A DNA stretch of 34,607 bases, taken from contig JAKBNS010000158.1 of the NCBI GenBank assembly GCA_021830925.1, positions 1 through 34,607 on the forward strand, read 5' to 3'. A program made the position numbers and the translations under genes. Shown one piece after another: positions 22,854 to 30,951 of the stretch (its first letter is position 1; every line of letters starts with the position of its first letter). The stretch comes from Pseudomonadota bacterium. Its GTDB lineage: Bacteria; Pseudomonadota; Gammaproteobacteria; Burkholderiales; Burkholderiaceae_C. Below the pieces are notes generated by a model. That model was not told the origin of the DNA. It did no database searches and worked only from the letters and a program-made list of their open reading frames with translations.

Positions 22854-23738
22854 TCAGGCGCTGCGCCGCTCCACGGTCGCGCTGCCCTGCAGCTCGCGCT
22901 CGGCCTGGGTGAAACCGTAGCCCGGCACGATCTCGTTCTCGCGCTCGCCGATGTCGGCCCAGGCGTCCACGACGCGCCGCGCGGCGTCCGGCCCACCGCC
23001 GAGCTGCACGCCCTGGGTGAGGGTCACGTGGGCGCTCGCGAAGTGCCCGCCGCCGGCGCACAGGATGGCCCGCGTGGGGGCGTCGGCGCCGACCAGCGCC
23101 ACCAGCCCCGGACTGACCAGTTCCGGCGCCAGGCGCTGCAGCGCCTCGGACGACAGCACGCCATCGGTCATCTGGGTCGCGGCGGTCGGCGCCAGGCAGT
23201 TCACGCGAATGCCGTATTTGTCGCCTTCGAGGGCGAGGGTCTGCATCAGCCCCACCAGGGCCATCTTGGCGGCGCCGTAGTTGGACTGGCCGAAGTTGCC
23301 GTAGAGCCCGGACGAGGAAGTCGTCATCACCACACGGCCGTACTGCTGCGCGCGCATGATGTCCCATACCGCCTTGGTGCAGATCACCGAGCCCATCAGG
23401 TGCACGTCGAGCACCAGGCGGAAATCGTCCAGATCCATCTTGGCGAAACTCTTGTCGCGCAGGATTCCCGCGTTGTTCACCAGGATGTCGATGCGTCCCC
23501 ACTCGGTCATCGCGCGCTGCACCACGGCCGCCATCTGGGCCGCATCGGTCACCGAGCCGGGCGCCGACAGGGCGCTGCCGCCCTCGGCACGAATGCGTGT
23601 CGCCACCGCGGCGGCCTGTTCGGCGTCGAGGTCGTTCACGACCACCCGCGCGCCCTGGCGTGCCAGTTCCAGCGCGTGGCAGCGCCCCAGCCCGGCACCC
23701 GCTCCCGTCACGATCGCGACGCGATCCCGCAGCATCAT
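22854..23738 (-). CDS. SDR-family (3R)-hydroxyacyl-CoA dehydrogenase-like protein
   Basis: 294 aa. Resembles the dehydrogenase part of peroxisomal multifunctional enzyme type 2 (HSD17B4-like): cofactor motif TGAGAGLG (11-18), VVNDLD after beta-2 (an Asp suggesting NAD+), NNAGILRDKSFAKM (88-101, highly typical of this subgroup), Ser about 141-143, YGAAK (Tyr 154, Lys 158). Likely oxidises a 3-hydroxyacyl-CoA in the pathway that starts with the adjacent CoA ligase and ends with the thiolase. The ATG at 23738 follows AAGGAG; the next codon is also ATG. It lies after a TetR gene and has its own promoter/operator. Confidence 0.85.
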   Translation of the reverse strand: MMLRDRVAIVTGAGAGLGRCHALELARQGARVVVNDLDAEQAAAVATRIRAEGGSALSAPGSVTDAAQMAAVVQRAMTEWGRIDILVNNAGILRDKSFAKMDLDDFRLVLDVHLMGSVICTKAVWDIMRAQQYGRVVMTTSSSGLYGNFGQSNYGAAKMALVGLMQTLALEGDKYGIRVNCLAPTAATQMTDGVLSSEALQRLAPELVSPGLVALVGADAPTRAILCAGGGHFASAHVTLTQGVQLGGGPDAARRVVDAWADIGERENEIVPGYGFTQAERELQGSATVERRSA

Positions 23739-23764
23739 GCTTGTCTCCTTGTAGGTCTTATTGG

Positions 23765-23798
23765 TTCACTATCTAACGAGTGAAAATCCTAGGCGCAA
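23765..23798 (-). promoter_or_regulatory. promoter of the SDR-liv unit with a TetR-type operator
   Basis: On the minus strand TTGCGC (23798-23793), 17 bases and TAGATA (23775-23770) can form a promoter starting near 23764, 26 bases before the SDR gene. The dyad TTCACT-N8-AGTGAA (23765-23784) overlaps the -10 and start site. It lies just after the tetR stop, so the local TetR protein is the likely binder. Confidence 0.5.
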
Positions 23799-23832
23799 TC
23801 CCCGGGGCCCGCAAGAGGTGGTGTCCCAGGGG

Positions 23833-24546
23833 TCAGTGCCGGGCGCGAGGCCTTGCGCCGCGCGGCTTGGCGCGCTCGCAGATGGCCAGCAGGCCGGCCG
23901 ACATGAAGGTCACCATGCGCTGTTTCACGGCCACGAAATCATCGGACTTGCACAGTCCGCCCGAGAGCTTGTCGATGCGTCCGGTGCGCGCCAGCGTGAG
24001 CATCAGCGCGCCGGTGACGAAGTGATAGCCCCAGAAGATGTCTTCTTCCGCGCTGTCGGGCAGCGCCCGCTTGAGCAGGCCGATGAGGCGCAGCACCACC
24101 GGATCGAAGTGCTGGTCCATCATCTCGGCGCCCCACTCCGGGGTGTTGGCCACCTGGGCACCCAGCGCGGCGTAGTTCTTCCAACCCTCGCCGCCGGTGA
24201 TGTACAGGTCCAGGTCGGTATCCAGGAAGGCGTGCAGCGCGCCTTCCACGGTGGGCTTGTCGCCGGCCTCGCGCTCGTAGTCGTCCAGCGCCTTCATGCG
24301 CAGTTCGCTGGTCACCTCGGCACGTCGGCCGAACACGGCGTCGAACAGTTGTTGCTTGTCGGCGAAGTAGTAGTTGATCAGGGTGTGGTGCACGCCGATG
24401 CGGTTCGCCACGTCCTTCAGGGTCACGCCATGCAGGCCGTGGCGGGAGAACAGGAATTCGGCCGCATCCAGGATCTGTTCCGTGGTCTCGGCGCGGCGCT
24501 CGGCCTTGCTGACACTGCGCCGGCGGGGTTTCTTGTCTTGAGGCAA
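23833..24546 (-). CDS. TetR-family regulator of the acyl-CoA/liv locus
   Basis: 237 aa. Basic N-terminus (KKPRRRSVSKAERRA) then a clear HTH: TEQILDAAEFLFSRHGLHGV, TLKDVANRIGVHHTLINYYF, ADKQQLFDAVF. The C-terminal domain is of the type found with fatty-acid or acyl-CoA genes. The start codon is TTG at 24546, preceded by AAGGAGG with about 8 bases spacing; no in-frame ATG occurs before the HTH. It lies 24 bases after the CoA-ligase gene. An acyl-CoA made by the ligase is the most likely inducer, by analogy with similar loci. Confidence 0.88.
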   Translation of the reverse strand: MPQDKKPRRRSVSKAERRAETTEQILDAAEFLFSRHGLHGVTLKDVANRIGVHHTLINYYFADKQQLFDAVFGRRAEVTSELRMKALDDYEREAGDKPTVEGALHAFLDTDLDLYITGGEGWKNYAALGAQVANTPEWGAEMMDQHFDPVVLRLIGLLKRALPDSAEEDIFWGYHFVTGALMLTLARTGRIDKLSGGLCKSDDFVAVKQRMVTFMSAGLLAICERAKPRGARPRARH

Positions 24547-24570
24547 ACCTGCCCCCTCCTTCGGAATGAA

Positions 24571-26205
24571 TCAACGCCTGGCGCCCGGGACGCCCGCGGG
24601 CGCGCGCCCGTACTCGGCTCTGAGACGCATCTTATCGACCTTGCCGGTGGCGGCCATCGGCATGCGCCCCAGGCGCACCACCGCGTCGGGAATCCACCAG
24701 GAGGCCACGCGTCCGCGCAGGGCCTCGAGCAGATCCTCGTCCGCGCAGGACTGGTCCTTGCGCATCTCGACGATCAGGATCGGCCGCTCCCCCCAGCGCG
24801 CATCGGGCCGGCCGATCACCGCGGCCAGGGATACCTGCGGCAACGCCCCGACGATGGCTTCGATCTGCGCCGGATTGATCCACTCGCCACCGGATTTGAT
24901 CAGGTCCTTCGCACGCCCGGTGACGGTCAGGTTGCCTTGCGCGTCGATACGCGCGAGGTCCCCGGTGTCGAACCAGCCGTCGGCATCGACCGCCGGAGCG
25001 TCCTGGCCGAGATAGCGCCACACCACGGTGGCGCCACGCACCCGCAGGCGGCCTTCGGCTGCGCGCTGCTCCGGCAGCGCGCAGCCCTGTTCGTCCACCA
25101 GCAGCAGATCGACCCCCAGGGCCGGGCGCCCCGAGACGCTGGCCGTGCGCCGCGCATCCTGCGGCGGCGCCACGGTTCCGGCCGGCGACAACTCGGTCAT
25201 GCCCCAGCTGGTCTGCACCACCACGCCCAACACGCGCTCGAGTCGATCCATCAGCCCCTGCGCCAGCGGCGCGCCGCCCACCAGCACACGCCGCAGGCTG
25301 GGCAGGCGACGCCCGGTGGCCTCCAGGTGTTCGGCCAGCCCGAGCCAGACGGTGGGAACGCCGACGCCGAGGGTGACCTGTTCCTGCTCGATCAGCCGCG
25401 CCAGGCTCGCGCCGTCGGTCCAGCGCCCGGGCAGCACCAGGCGCGCGCCCACGGCCGGCGCCGCATAGGGCAGGCCCCAGGCGTTGGCATGGAACATCGG
25501 CACCACCGCCAGAACCGAGTCGGCGCTGGTGATGGCGCCGACGTCGGCCTGCAGGAATCGCAGGGTGTGCAGATAGCTCGAGCGATGGGTGTAGGTCACG
25601 CCCTTGGGCGCGCCCGTGGTGCCCGAGGTGAAGCACAGCCCGGCGGGGGTGGTCTCGTCGAAGCCGCCCCACGAGGCATCGCGCGGCGCCGCCGCGAGCA
25701 GGGGCTCCAGTGGACGCACGAGCGGGCGCACGACCGGGCACGCGGCGCTCGCCCCGGGGACGTCGCCATCGATCACCAGCAACTGCTCCAGCAACGGCGA
25801 GCGCTGCGCGATGTCTTGCGCCAGGCCCAGCAGATCGGCGCTGACCATCAGCACCCGCGCGCCCGAGGCCGCGATCATGGACGCGCTCTGCTCGGCGGTC
25901 AGGCGCGGGTTCAGCGTATGGCAAACCGCGCCCATGCCCACGATGCCGTACCAGGCCTCCATGTGCGCATGGGTGTTCCAGGCCAGAGTTGCGACCCGCT
26001 CGCGCGCGGCCACGCCCAGCCCGCGCAGCACGCCCGAGACGGCCAGCGCGCGCTCGCGCAACTCCGCGTAGTCCACGCGTCGGGGGCCGGCATCGGCCCG
26101 CGCGCTGCTCACGCCGGAGCGCGGGTGCCATTTGGCGGCGTGGTCGAGGAACTTGTCCAGGGTCAGCGCATACGGCTGCATCGCGCCGTCGTCGAGCACG
26201 CTCAT
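24571..26205 (-). CDS. acyl-CoA synthetase / AMP-dependent CoA ligase
   Basis: 544 aa ANL-superfamily enzyme that activates a carboxylic acid with ATP and CoA. Motifs in order: P-loop-like FTSGTTGAPKGVTYTHRS (about residue 180), the substrate-side WGMTELSP, GWFDTGDLARID, the hinge/A8 region GRAKDLIKSGGEWI and the A10 catalytic Lys region MAATGKVDKMRLR. Size and motifs fit medium-chain or aryl acid ligases such as those of the AlkK group. The start MSVLDDGAMQ at 26205 lies 7 bases past the thiolase stop; the frame upstream is inside thiolase. The substrate is unknown. Confidence 0.92.
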   Translation of the reverse strand: MSVLDDGAMQPYALTLDKFLDHAAKWHPRSGVSSARADAGPRRVDYAELRERALAVSGVLRGLGVAARERVATLAWNTHAHMEAWYGIVGMGAVCHTLNPRLTAEQSASMIAASGARVLMVSADLLGLAQDIAQRSPLLEQLLVIDGDVPGASAACPVVRPLVRPLEPLLAAAPRDASWGGFDETTPAGLCFTSGTTGAPKGVTYTHRSSYLHTLRFLQADVGAITSADSVLAVVPMFHANAWGLPYAAPAVGARLVLPGRWTDGASLARLIEQEQVTLGVGVPTVWLGLAEHLEATGRRLPSLRRVLVGGAPLAQGLMDRLERVLGVVVQTSWGMTELSPAGTVAPPQDARRTASVSGRPALGVDLLLVDEQGCALPEQRAAEGRLRVRGATVVWRYLGQDAPAVDADGWFDTGDLARIDAQGNLTVTGRAKDLIKSGGEWINPAQIEAIVGALPQVSLAAVIGRPDARWGERPILIVEMRKDQSCADEDLLEALRGRVASWWIPDAVVRLGRMPMAATGKVDKMRLRAEYGRAPAGVPGARR

Positions 26206-26212
26206 GGTCGGC

Positions 26213-27400
26213 TCAAAGGTGGGTTTCGAACAGCGCCGCCGCACCCATGCCGCCGCCGACGCACATGCTCACCACCACGTACCTGGCGCGGCGCCGCCGC
26301 CCCTCGATCAGCGCGTGGCCCACCATGCGCGCGCCGCTCATGCCGTAGGGGTGGCCGATGGAGATCGCGCCGCCGTTGACGTTGTAGATCGCCGGGTCGA
26401 TGCCCAGGCGCTCGCGACAGTACAGCGCCTGCACCGCGAAGGCCTCGTTGAGTTCCCACAGGCCGATGTCGTCGATGTGCAGGCCATGGCGCTCGAGCAG
26501 CTTCGGAATGGCGTGGACGGGCCCGATGCCCATTTCCTCGGGCGCGCAGCCGGCCACGGCCATGCCCCGATAGATGCCCAGGGGCTGCAGGCCGCGGCGC
26601 TCGGCCAGCCCCGCCTCCATCAGCACGCAGGCCGAGGCGCCGTCGGACAGCTGGCTCGCGTTGCCCGCCGTGATGCATCCTCCCCGCACCACCGGCTCCA
26701 GCCCCGCCAGCGCATCCAGCGTGGTGTTGGGGCGGTTGCCCTCGTCGCGATCCACCACGACCTGCTGCGCGGCGGTGACGCCGGTGTCGCGATCGACCCG
26801 GTTCATGGTCGTGGCGAAAGGCACGATCTCGGCATCGAAACGGCCCTGGCGCTGCGCCTCGGCGGTGCGGCGCTGCGACTCGAACGCGTAGGCGTCCTGC
26901 GCCTCGCGACTCACGCCGTAGGCCTTGGCGACATGCTCGGCGGTCTCCAGCATGGGCATGTAGGCATGTGCCGCATGCGCCAGCACCTGGGGGTCCTGCT
27001 GCTCGCGCACCCAGGCGAAGTAGCGCTCCTGCACGGCCGAGATGTTCTCCTGCCCGCCGGCGGCCACCACCTGCATGCCGTCGACCACGATCTGCTTGGC
27101 CGCGGTGGCCACCGCCATCAACCCCGACGCGCATTGGCGGTCCATGGTCTGCGCGGGCACGCCGTGCGGCAGCCCGGCGGCGAACACGGTATTGCGCGCC
27201 AGGTTCATGCCCGCGGTACCGGCTCCCAGCACCGTGCCGAGCACGAAGTCCTCGATCTCTGCGCCATCCACGTGCGCGCGCTCGATCGCATGGCCCAGCA
27301 CGTGGCCGGCCAGGGTCGGCGAGCGCGTGGCGTTGAAACTTCCCCGGAAGGCCTTGGCGATGCCGGTGCGCGCCGTGCTGACGATGACAGCCTGTCTCAC
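26213..27400 (-). CDS. acetyl-CoA C-acyltransferase (thiolase)
   Basis: 395 aa, the normal thiolase length. The nucleophile is in [11 protein letters not shown] (Cys about 91), the other two active-site motifs are [15 protein letters not shown] (His) and [10 protein letters not shown] (Cys). Starts [20 protein letters not shown], typical of degradative thiolases. Start codon is GTG at 27400, seven bases after AGGAGA. It would cleave a 3-ketoacyl-CoA made by the SDR in this operon. It is the first gene of the thiolase-ligase-tetR-SDR-liv series. Confidence 0.94.
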   Translation of the reverse strand: MRQAVIVSTARTGIAKAFRGSFNATRSPTLAGHVLGHAIERAHVDGAEIEDFVLGTVLGAGTAGMNLARNTVFAAGLPHGVPAQTMDRQCASGLMAVATAAKQIVVDGMQVVAAGGQENISAVQERYFAWVREQQDPQVLAHAAHAYMPMLETAEHVAKAYGVSREAQDAYAFESQRRTAEAQRQGRFDAEIVPFATTMNRVDRDTGVTAAQQVVVDRDEGNRPNTTLDALAGLEPVVRGGCITAGNASQLSDGASACVLMEAGLAERRGLQPLGIYRGMAVAGCAPEEMGIGPVHAIPKLLERHGLHIDDIGLWELNEAFAVQALYCRERLGIDPAIYNVNGGAISIGHPYGMSGARMVGHALIEGRRRRARYVVVSMCVGGGMGAAALFETHL

Positions 27401-27433
27401 CTCTTGTCTCCTGCTGGCACGGCCCGCCAGGCC

Positions 27434-27450
27434 GCGAATCGATTATTCGC
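27434..27450 (-). promoter_or_regulatory. candidate operator/promoter of the thiolase operon
   Basis: GCGAAT-CGATT-ATTCGC is a perfect 6-bp dyad 34 bases before the thiolase start. On the minus strand it contains AATAAT (27447-27442), a -10-like element; the base run 17 upstream (CAATAC) is a poor -35. The dyad does not match the TTCACT/AGTGAA site at the SDR, so the binder is unknown. Confidence 0.35.
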
Positions 27451-27514
27451 TCTCTTGTGGGTGAGTATTGTGCATGCAGCCCGCGCCGCTGGCAAGCCGC
27501 GCGGGCGGCGGCGG

Positions 27515-28573
27515 TCAGTGCTCGTGGCGATGGTGCATGTCGGGCGCGTGCGGATGGCTGTGGGTCAGCGCCGCGTGTTGATGCGGGTGGGTGTGGCGAA
27601 CGCCCGGCGCCACCGGGGCATCGTGCGCGTGCTGGTGGTGCTCGTCGTGCTCGTGCTCGTGGGTGTGTTCCTGCGTCTCGTGGCTGTGCGGGTGTTCGTG
27701 ACGCTCGCTGAGGTGCAGCCACACCCCCAGGCCCATCAGCAGCGCCGCGCCCACCAGCGGCAGGCTCAGCGCGTCCCCCATGCACACCGCCAGCACGGCA
27801 CCGAAGAACGGCGCCACCGAAAAATACGCCCCGGTGCGCGCCGAGCCCAGGTGGCGCAGCGCGACCACGAACAGCGACAGGCTCACGCCGTAGGCCAGCA
27901 GCCCCACCAGCATGGCCGCACCCGCCATCGCCGGGCCGGGCAGGCTCGCCCCGGTGCCGAGCGCCAGCGCCAGGTTCACGCTTCCGGCGGCGAGCCCCTT
28001 GACGCCGGCGACCCAGGTCGCGTCGCTCAGCGACACCCTGCGCGTGAGGTTGTTGTCGATGCCCCAGGCCAGGCAGGCGCCGAGCACCAGCGCTGCCGGC
28101 GTCAGCTCGTGCAGGCTCCAGCGCGTGCCCGCGCCGGTGCCGCTGAGCAGCACGGCGCCGGCCACGATGGCCAGCATGCCGAGCGCGATACGCCGGTCGA
28201 AGTTCTCGCGGAACACGAACCAGGCGAGCAGCGCCGTGAACACGCTTTCCGCGTTCAGCAGCAGCGCCGCCCCCGAGGCCGGCATGCCGCGCAGCCCGAG
28301 CATCAGCAGCACCGGCCCGAGCACGCCGCCGAAACCCACGGCGGCCGCGAACCAGAGGGCTTCGGCGCGCGCCAGGCGCACCCGCGGCGCGCGCCGAAGC
28401 AGGCGCCACGCCCCCAGGCCGAGCCCGGAGCCGAGGTACAGCAGACCCGCCAATACCCAGGGTTCCACGCCCTGCAGCAGGCGCTTGGCCAGCGGCGTGC
28501 CGGCGCCGAACAGCAAGGCCGCGCCGAGCGCCGGAAGCACGCCAGGACGGGCGAAGGAGCGGATGCCGGCCAT
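27515..28573 (-). CDS. EamA/DMT-family transporter with a His-rich C-terminal tail
   Basis: 352 aa. About ten hydrophobic segments in two EamA repeats (residues about 10-285; GLLYLGSGLGLGAWRLL and AYFSVAPFFGAVLAV are typical). The last 66 residues hold 24 His, in HxH repeats such as HTHEHEHDEHH, and end HHRHEH. The family exports or imports small metabolites, but the tail and the operon with a zinc sensor and a CDF transporter point to metal handling. Similar His-tailed EamA proteins occur beside CDF genes, as I recall. ATG at 28573; it follows the CDF gene by 30 bases. Confidence 0.88.
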   Translation of the reverse strand: MAGIRSFARPGVLPALGAALLFGAGTPLAKRLLQGVEPWVLAGLLYLGSGLGLGAWRLLRRAPRVRLARAEALWFAAAVGFGGVLGPVLLMLGLRGMPASGAALLLNAESVFTALLAWFVFRENFDRRIALGMLAIVAGAVLLSGTGAGTRWSLHELTPAALVLGACLAWGIDNNLTRRVSLSDATWVAGVKGLAAGSVNLALALGTGASLPGPAMAGAAMLVGLLAYGVSLSLFVVALRHLGSARTGAYFSVAPFFGAVLAVCMGDALSLPLVGAALLMGLGVWLHLSERHEHPHSHETQEHTHEHEHDEHHQHAHDAPVAPGVRHTHPHQHAALTHSHPHAPDMHHRHEH

Positions 28574-28603
28574 GCCTGGACTCTGCGGGATGGGCCCCTC
28601 GGC

Positions 28604-29629
28604 TCAGCGCGACGGATGCAGCGCGCAGGCGTGGCGGGTCGTTCCCTGCTCGACCTGCAGCGTGCTGTGGCCGATGCCGAAACGCGACCGCAGCGCCTCG
28701 CTGATGGCGTCCAGCGCATCGTCGCCGGGGTAGCCCGCGGGCACCACCAGATGGGCGGTCAGCGCGTTCTCGGTCGTGCTCATGCCCCAGATGTGCAGGT
28801 CGTGCACGTCGTGCACGCCGGGGCGTCCACGCAGGAATTGGGCGACCTCGTCGGCGTCGATCCCCGCGGGCACGGCGGACAGGATCAGGTCGAGGGACTC
28901 GCGCAACAAGCCCCAGGTTCCGTACACGATGAGCGCCACGATCGCCACGCTGACCAAGGGATCCAGCCAGTACCAGCCGGTAGCCATGATGGCCAGCCCG
29001 GCGACCACCACGCCCAGCGAGACGACCGTGTCGGACAGCATGTGCAGGTAGGCGCCGCGCACGTTCAGATCCGATTTCTGCCCGCGCAGCAGCAGCCAGG
29101 CCGACAGTCCGTTGACCACGATGCCCACCGCAGCCACCAGGGTCACCGTGAGCCCGGCCACCGGCGGCGGCGCCACCATGCGCTGCGCCGCCTCCCAGGC
29201 AATGGCGCCGGAGGCCAGCAGCAACAGCACGGCATTGGCCAGCGCGGCCAGCATGGAACTGCTGCGCAGGCCGTAGGTATAGCGCCCTTTCGGCTCGCGC
29301 CGGCTCAGCACGGCGGCCAGCAGCGCCAGCACCAGGCCCAGCACGTCCGACAGGTTGTGGCCGGCGTCAGCCATCAGCGCGGTGGAGTTGGCCGCCAGGC
29401 CGTAGCCGAACTGCGCGACCACCAGCAGCGTGTTGAGCACGATGGCGATGCCGAAGGCCGGGGCCTGTTTCCAGGGGTCGCCATGGTGGTGGTGATGCCC
29501 GCCATGCCCGTGAACGTGCCCGTGGGCGTGGGTGTGGGTGTGGTCGTGCGCGTGGTCGTGTTCGTGGCCGAGGTCCTGCGCGCGCGCGGGCCCGTGCGCC
29601 GCCGGCGCGCCATGTTGGTGTGCCGTCAT
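28604..29629 (-). CDS. cation diffusion facilitator (zinc/cadmium/cobalt exporter)
   Basis: 341 aa. The N-terminal 50 residues contain 19 His in HxH repeats ending in HHHHH, a metal-binding tail. Six membrane segments follow, with the metal-site motifs of CDF proteins in TM2 (ADAGHNLSDVLGL) and TM5 (HMLSDTVVS), the HxxxD type associated with zinc. The C-terminal cytoplasmic domain (GVHDVHDLHIWGMSTTENAL) is standard. Uses the proton gradient to remove metal from the cytoplasm. The ATG overlaps the arsR stop (ATGA). CzcD or DmeF-like assignment is not decidable; His-rich N-tails are common in both. Confidence 0.93.
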   Translation of the reverse strand: MTAHQHGAPAAHGPARAQDLGHEHDHAHDHTHTHAHGHVHGHGGHHHHHGDPWKQAPAFGIAIVLNTLLVVAQFGYGLAANSTALMADAGHNLSDVLGLVLALLAAVLSRREPKGRYTYGLRSSSMLAALANAVLLLLASGAIAWEAAQRMVAPPPVAGLTVTLVAAVGIVVNGLSAWLLLRGQKSDLNVRGAYLHMLSDTVVSLGVVVAGLAIMATGWYWLDPLVSVAIVALIVYGTWGLLRESLDLILSAVPAGIDADEVAQFLRGRPGVHDVHDLHIWGMSTTENALTAHLVVPAGYPGDDALDAISEALRSRFGIGHSTLQVEQGTTRHACALHPSR

Positions 29630-29928
29630 TCGAGTTCTCCCTGCGGCTCGGCGATGTGCTCCAGCATGTCGCCCAGCATGCGCGCCACATGCTGGTCGGC
29701 GGCGCGCACCAGCACATGGCGGCCCTGGCGTTCAGACTTGACCAGGCGCGCGGCACGCAGCAGGCGCAGATGGTGGCTGACCAGCGTGGGCGCGAGTTCC
29801 AGGCGCGCGGCGATGTCGCCCACCGCCACCGGCTCCTGCATGCAGGCGATGACAATGCGCAGGCGCGTGGTGTCGCCCAGCAGACGGAACAGGTCCGCGA
29901 GCTCGGGAATCAGGGGGTCGGACTGCAC
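29626..29928 (-). CDS. ArsR/SmtB-family zinc-responsive repressor
   Basis: 100 aa winged-helix repressor. HTH at VAVGDIAARLELAPTLVSHHLRLLRAARLV. The last helix reads DQHVARMLGDMLEHIAE, an exact match to the alpha-5 metal site DxHx10HxxE of SmtB/CzrA-type zinc sensors. Metal binding releases the operator and derepresses the CDF and EamA genes, with which it forms an overlapping operon. The start codon is GTG at 29928 with GAGG upstream. The Cys-based alpha-3 site is absent, so zinc or cobalt is favoured over arsenic or cadmium. Confidence 0.93.
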   Translation of the reverse strand: MQSDPLIPELADLFRLLGDTTRLRIVIACMQEPVAVGDIAARLELAPTLVSHHLRLLRAARLVKSERQGRHVLVRAADQHVARMLGDMLEHIAEPQGELE

Positions 29929-29943
29929 GCGGGCTCACCTCAG

Positions 29944-29993
29944 ACATATGAATAGATGTGCACATGTGAGCATGCAGCCAAGCGGCTTGTCAA
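29944..29993 (-). promoter_or_regulatory. arsR promoter and operator
   Basis: Near-perfect dyad ACATATG-N10-CACATGT (29944-29967; one mismatch) with an inner perfect palindrome ATGTGCACAT (29956-29965), upstream of the arsR GTG. TTGACA (29993-29988 on the minus strand) is a perfect -35; the best -10 at 18 bases is TCACAT and lies inside the dyad. ArsR/SmtB sensors bind dyads of this kind over their own promoter. Confidence 0.5.
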
Positions 29994-30117
29994 TCCGCCG
30001 CCTGGCCGGTGCGAAGCGCGCCATCGTGTTCAGGCGCATTCCGTCGTGAACACCTGCCCGCGCCACGGCCCGGGCACTGGCGCTAGCATCGTGCGGGAAC
30101 CCATGCCGGAGCACGCC

Positions 30118-30540
30118 ATGCCCTACGACGACGCCAATCCCTTCGCCCGCATCCTGCGCGGCGAACTGCCCAGCATCCAGCTTGCCGAGGACGACGGCGC
30201 GCTGGCGATCATGGACATCATGCCGCAGGCCGACGGGCACGTGCTGGTCATTCCCAAGGCGCCCGCCGAGCAGATCTTCGACCTGCCCGACGCCGCGCTG
30301 GTCGCGGCCATCCGCATGACCCAGCGCCTGGCCGTGGCGGTGCGCCAGGCCCTGCAGCCCGACGGGGTGTTCGTCGGCCAGTTCAACGGCGCCGCGGCCG
30401 GCCAGACCGTGCCGCACGTGCACTTCCACGTCATTCCCCGCTGGAAGGGCGCCGAACTGCACATGCATGCGCGCGACCACGCCGACCCCGAGAAACTCAA
30501 GTCCATCGCCCAGCGCATCCGCCAGCAGCTCGGCGGCTGA
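30118..30540 (+). CDS. HIT-family nucleotide hydrolase
   Basis: 140 aa. Histidine-triad motif HVHFHVIPR (His-x-His-x-His) near residues 101-109, preceded by the usual YDDANPFARILRGELPS start and HVLVIPKAPAEQIFDL. The family hydrolyses nucleoside phosphoramidates and related nucleotides in the cytoplasm. The start at 30118 has GGAG six bases upstream and fits the family; an ATG at 30103 is in frame but lacks a site. Followed after 32 bases by a small membrane-protein gene on the same strand. Confidence 0.93.
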   Translation: MPYDDANPFARILRGELPSIQLAEDDGALAIMDIMPQADGHVLVIPKAPAEQIFDLPDAALVAAIRMTQRLAVAVRQALQPDGVFVGQFNGAAAGQTVPHVHFHVIPRWKGAELHMHARDHADPEKLKSIAQRIRQQLGG

Positions 30541-30572
30541 GGACACTCCCAGGTCGAAGCCCGCGCCAGCCC

Positions 30573-30914
30573 ATGTTCCTGCTGCCGGCGATCGCCCTTC
30601 CCTTCCTGTTCTTTTTCGCGATCCGCCGCCTGTGGCGCATTCCGCGCGGGCTGCTGCGGGGACGCCTGCGCGTGCCGGAGCGCCGCAGGGCCTTGCTCGC
30701 CACCGCCAGCGCCGTCGCCTATGCCGTGCTGCTGGGCTACACGGTCGCGCTGGCGCTGGACCTGCTGCGACTGGGCGTGGCCTCGCACGACCCCCTGCCC
30801 GCGCTGGTCTCCGTGACCGCGTACGTGCTGGTGTATCCGCTGGTCTATCTCGCGGCCGAATGGATCTTCTATTACGGCATCCAGGCAGTCCCGGGAACGG
30901 TCGAGAACCGTTGA
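30573..30914 (+). CDS. small membrane protein of unknown function
   Basis: 113 aa. Three hydrophobic segments can be seen: about 3-17, 42-65 and 79-104, with a basic loop of about 20 residues (RRLWRIPRGLLRGRLRVPER) between the first two. No signal for a known family. It starts at ATG 30573, following the HIT gene by 32 bases, and both may be one transcript. The positive loop suggests it lies in the cytoplasm. Confidence 0.65.
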   Translation: MFLLPAIALPFLFFFAIRRLWRIPRGLLRGRLRVPERRRALLATASAVAYAVLLGYTVALALDLLRLGVASHDPLPALVSVTAYVLVYPLVYLAAEWIFYYGIQAVPGTVENR

Positions 30915-30951
30915 CACCAGCCGTGGGAAGCGTTCGCGCCTCGCGCGACGC

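Noticed and set aside
27405-27425. TGGCACGGCCCGCCAGG as a sigma-54 promoter near the thiolase gene
   Set aside because: The -24 half fits but the -12 half (TTGCA) is absent, and it is on the wrong strand for the thiolase operon.
29470-29580. Tandem GTG-rich repeat as a DNA repeat element
   Set aside because: It encodes the HxH-rich N-terminal tail of the CDF protein; the repeat is explained by the protein sequence.
26132-30049. Plus-strand open frame of about 1,300 codons antisense to the thiolase, EamA and CDF genes
   Set aside because: Its sequence is low in hydrophobic structure, rich in His/Arg/Gln/Ala as expected for the complement of GC-rich genes, and matches no family; the minus-strand genes explain the region fully.
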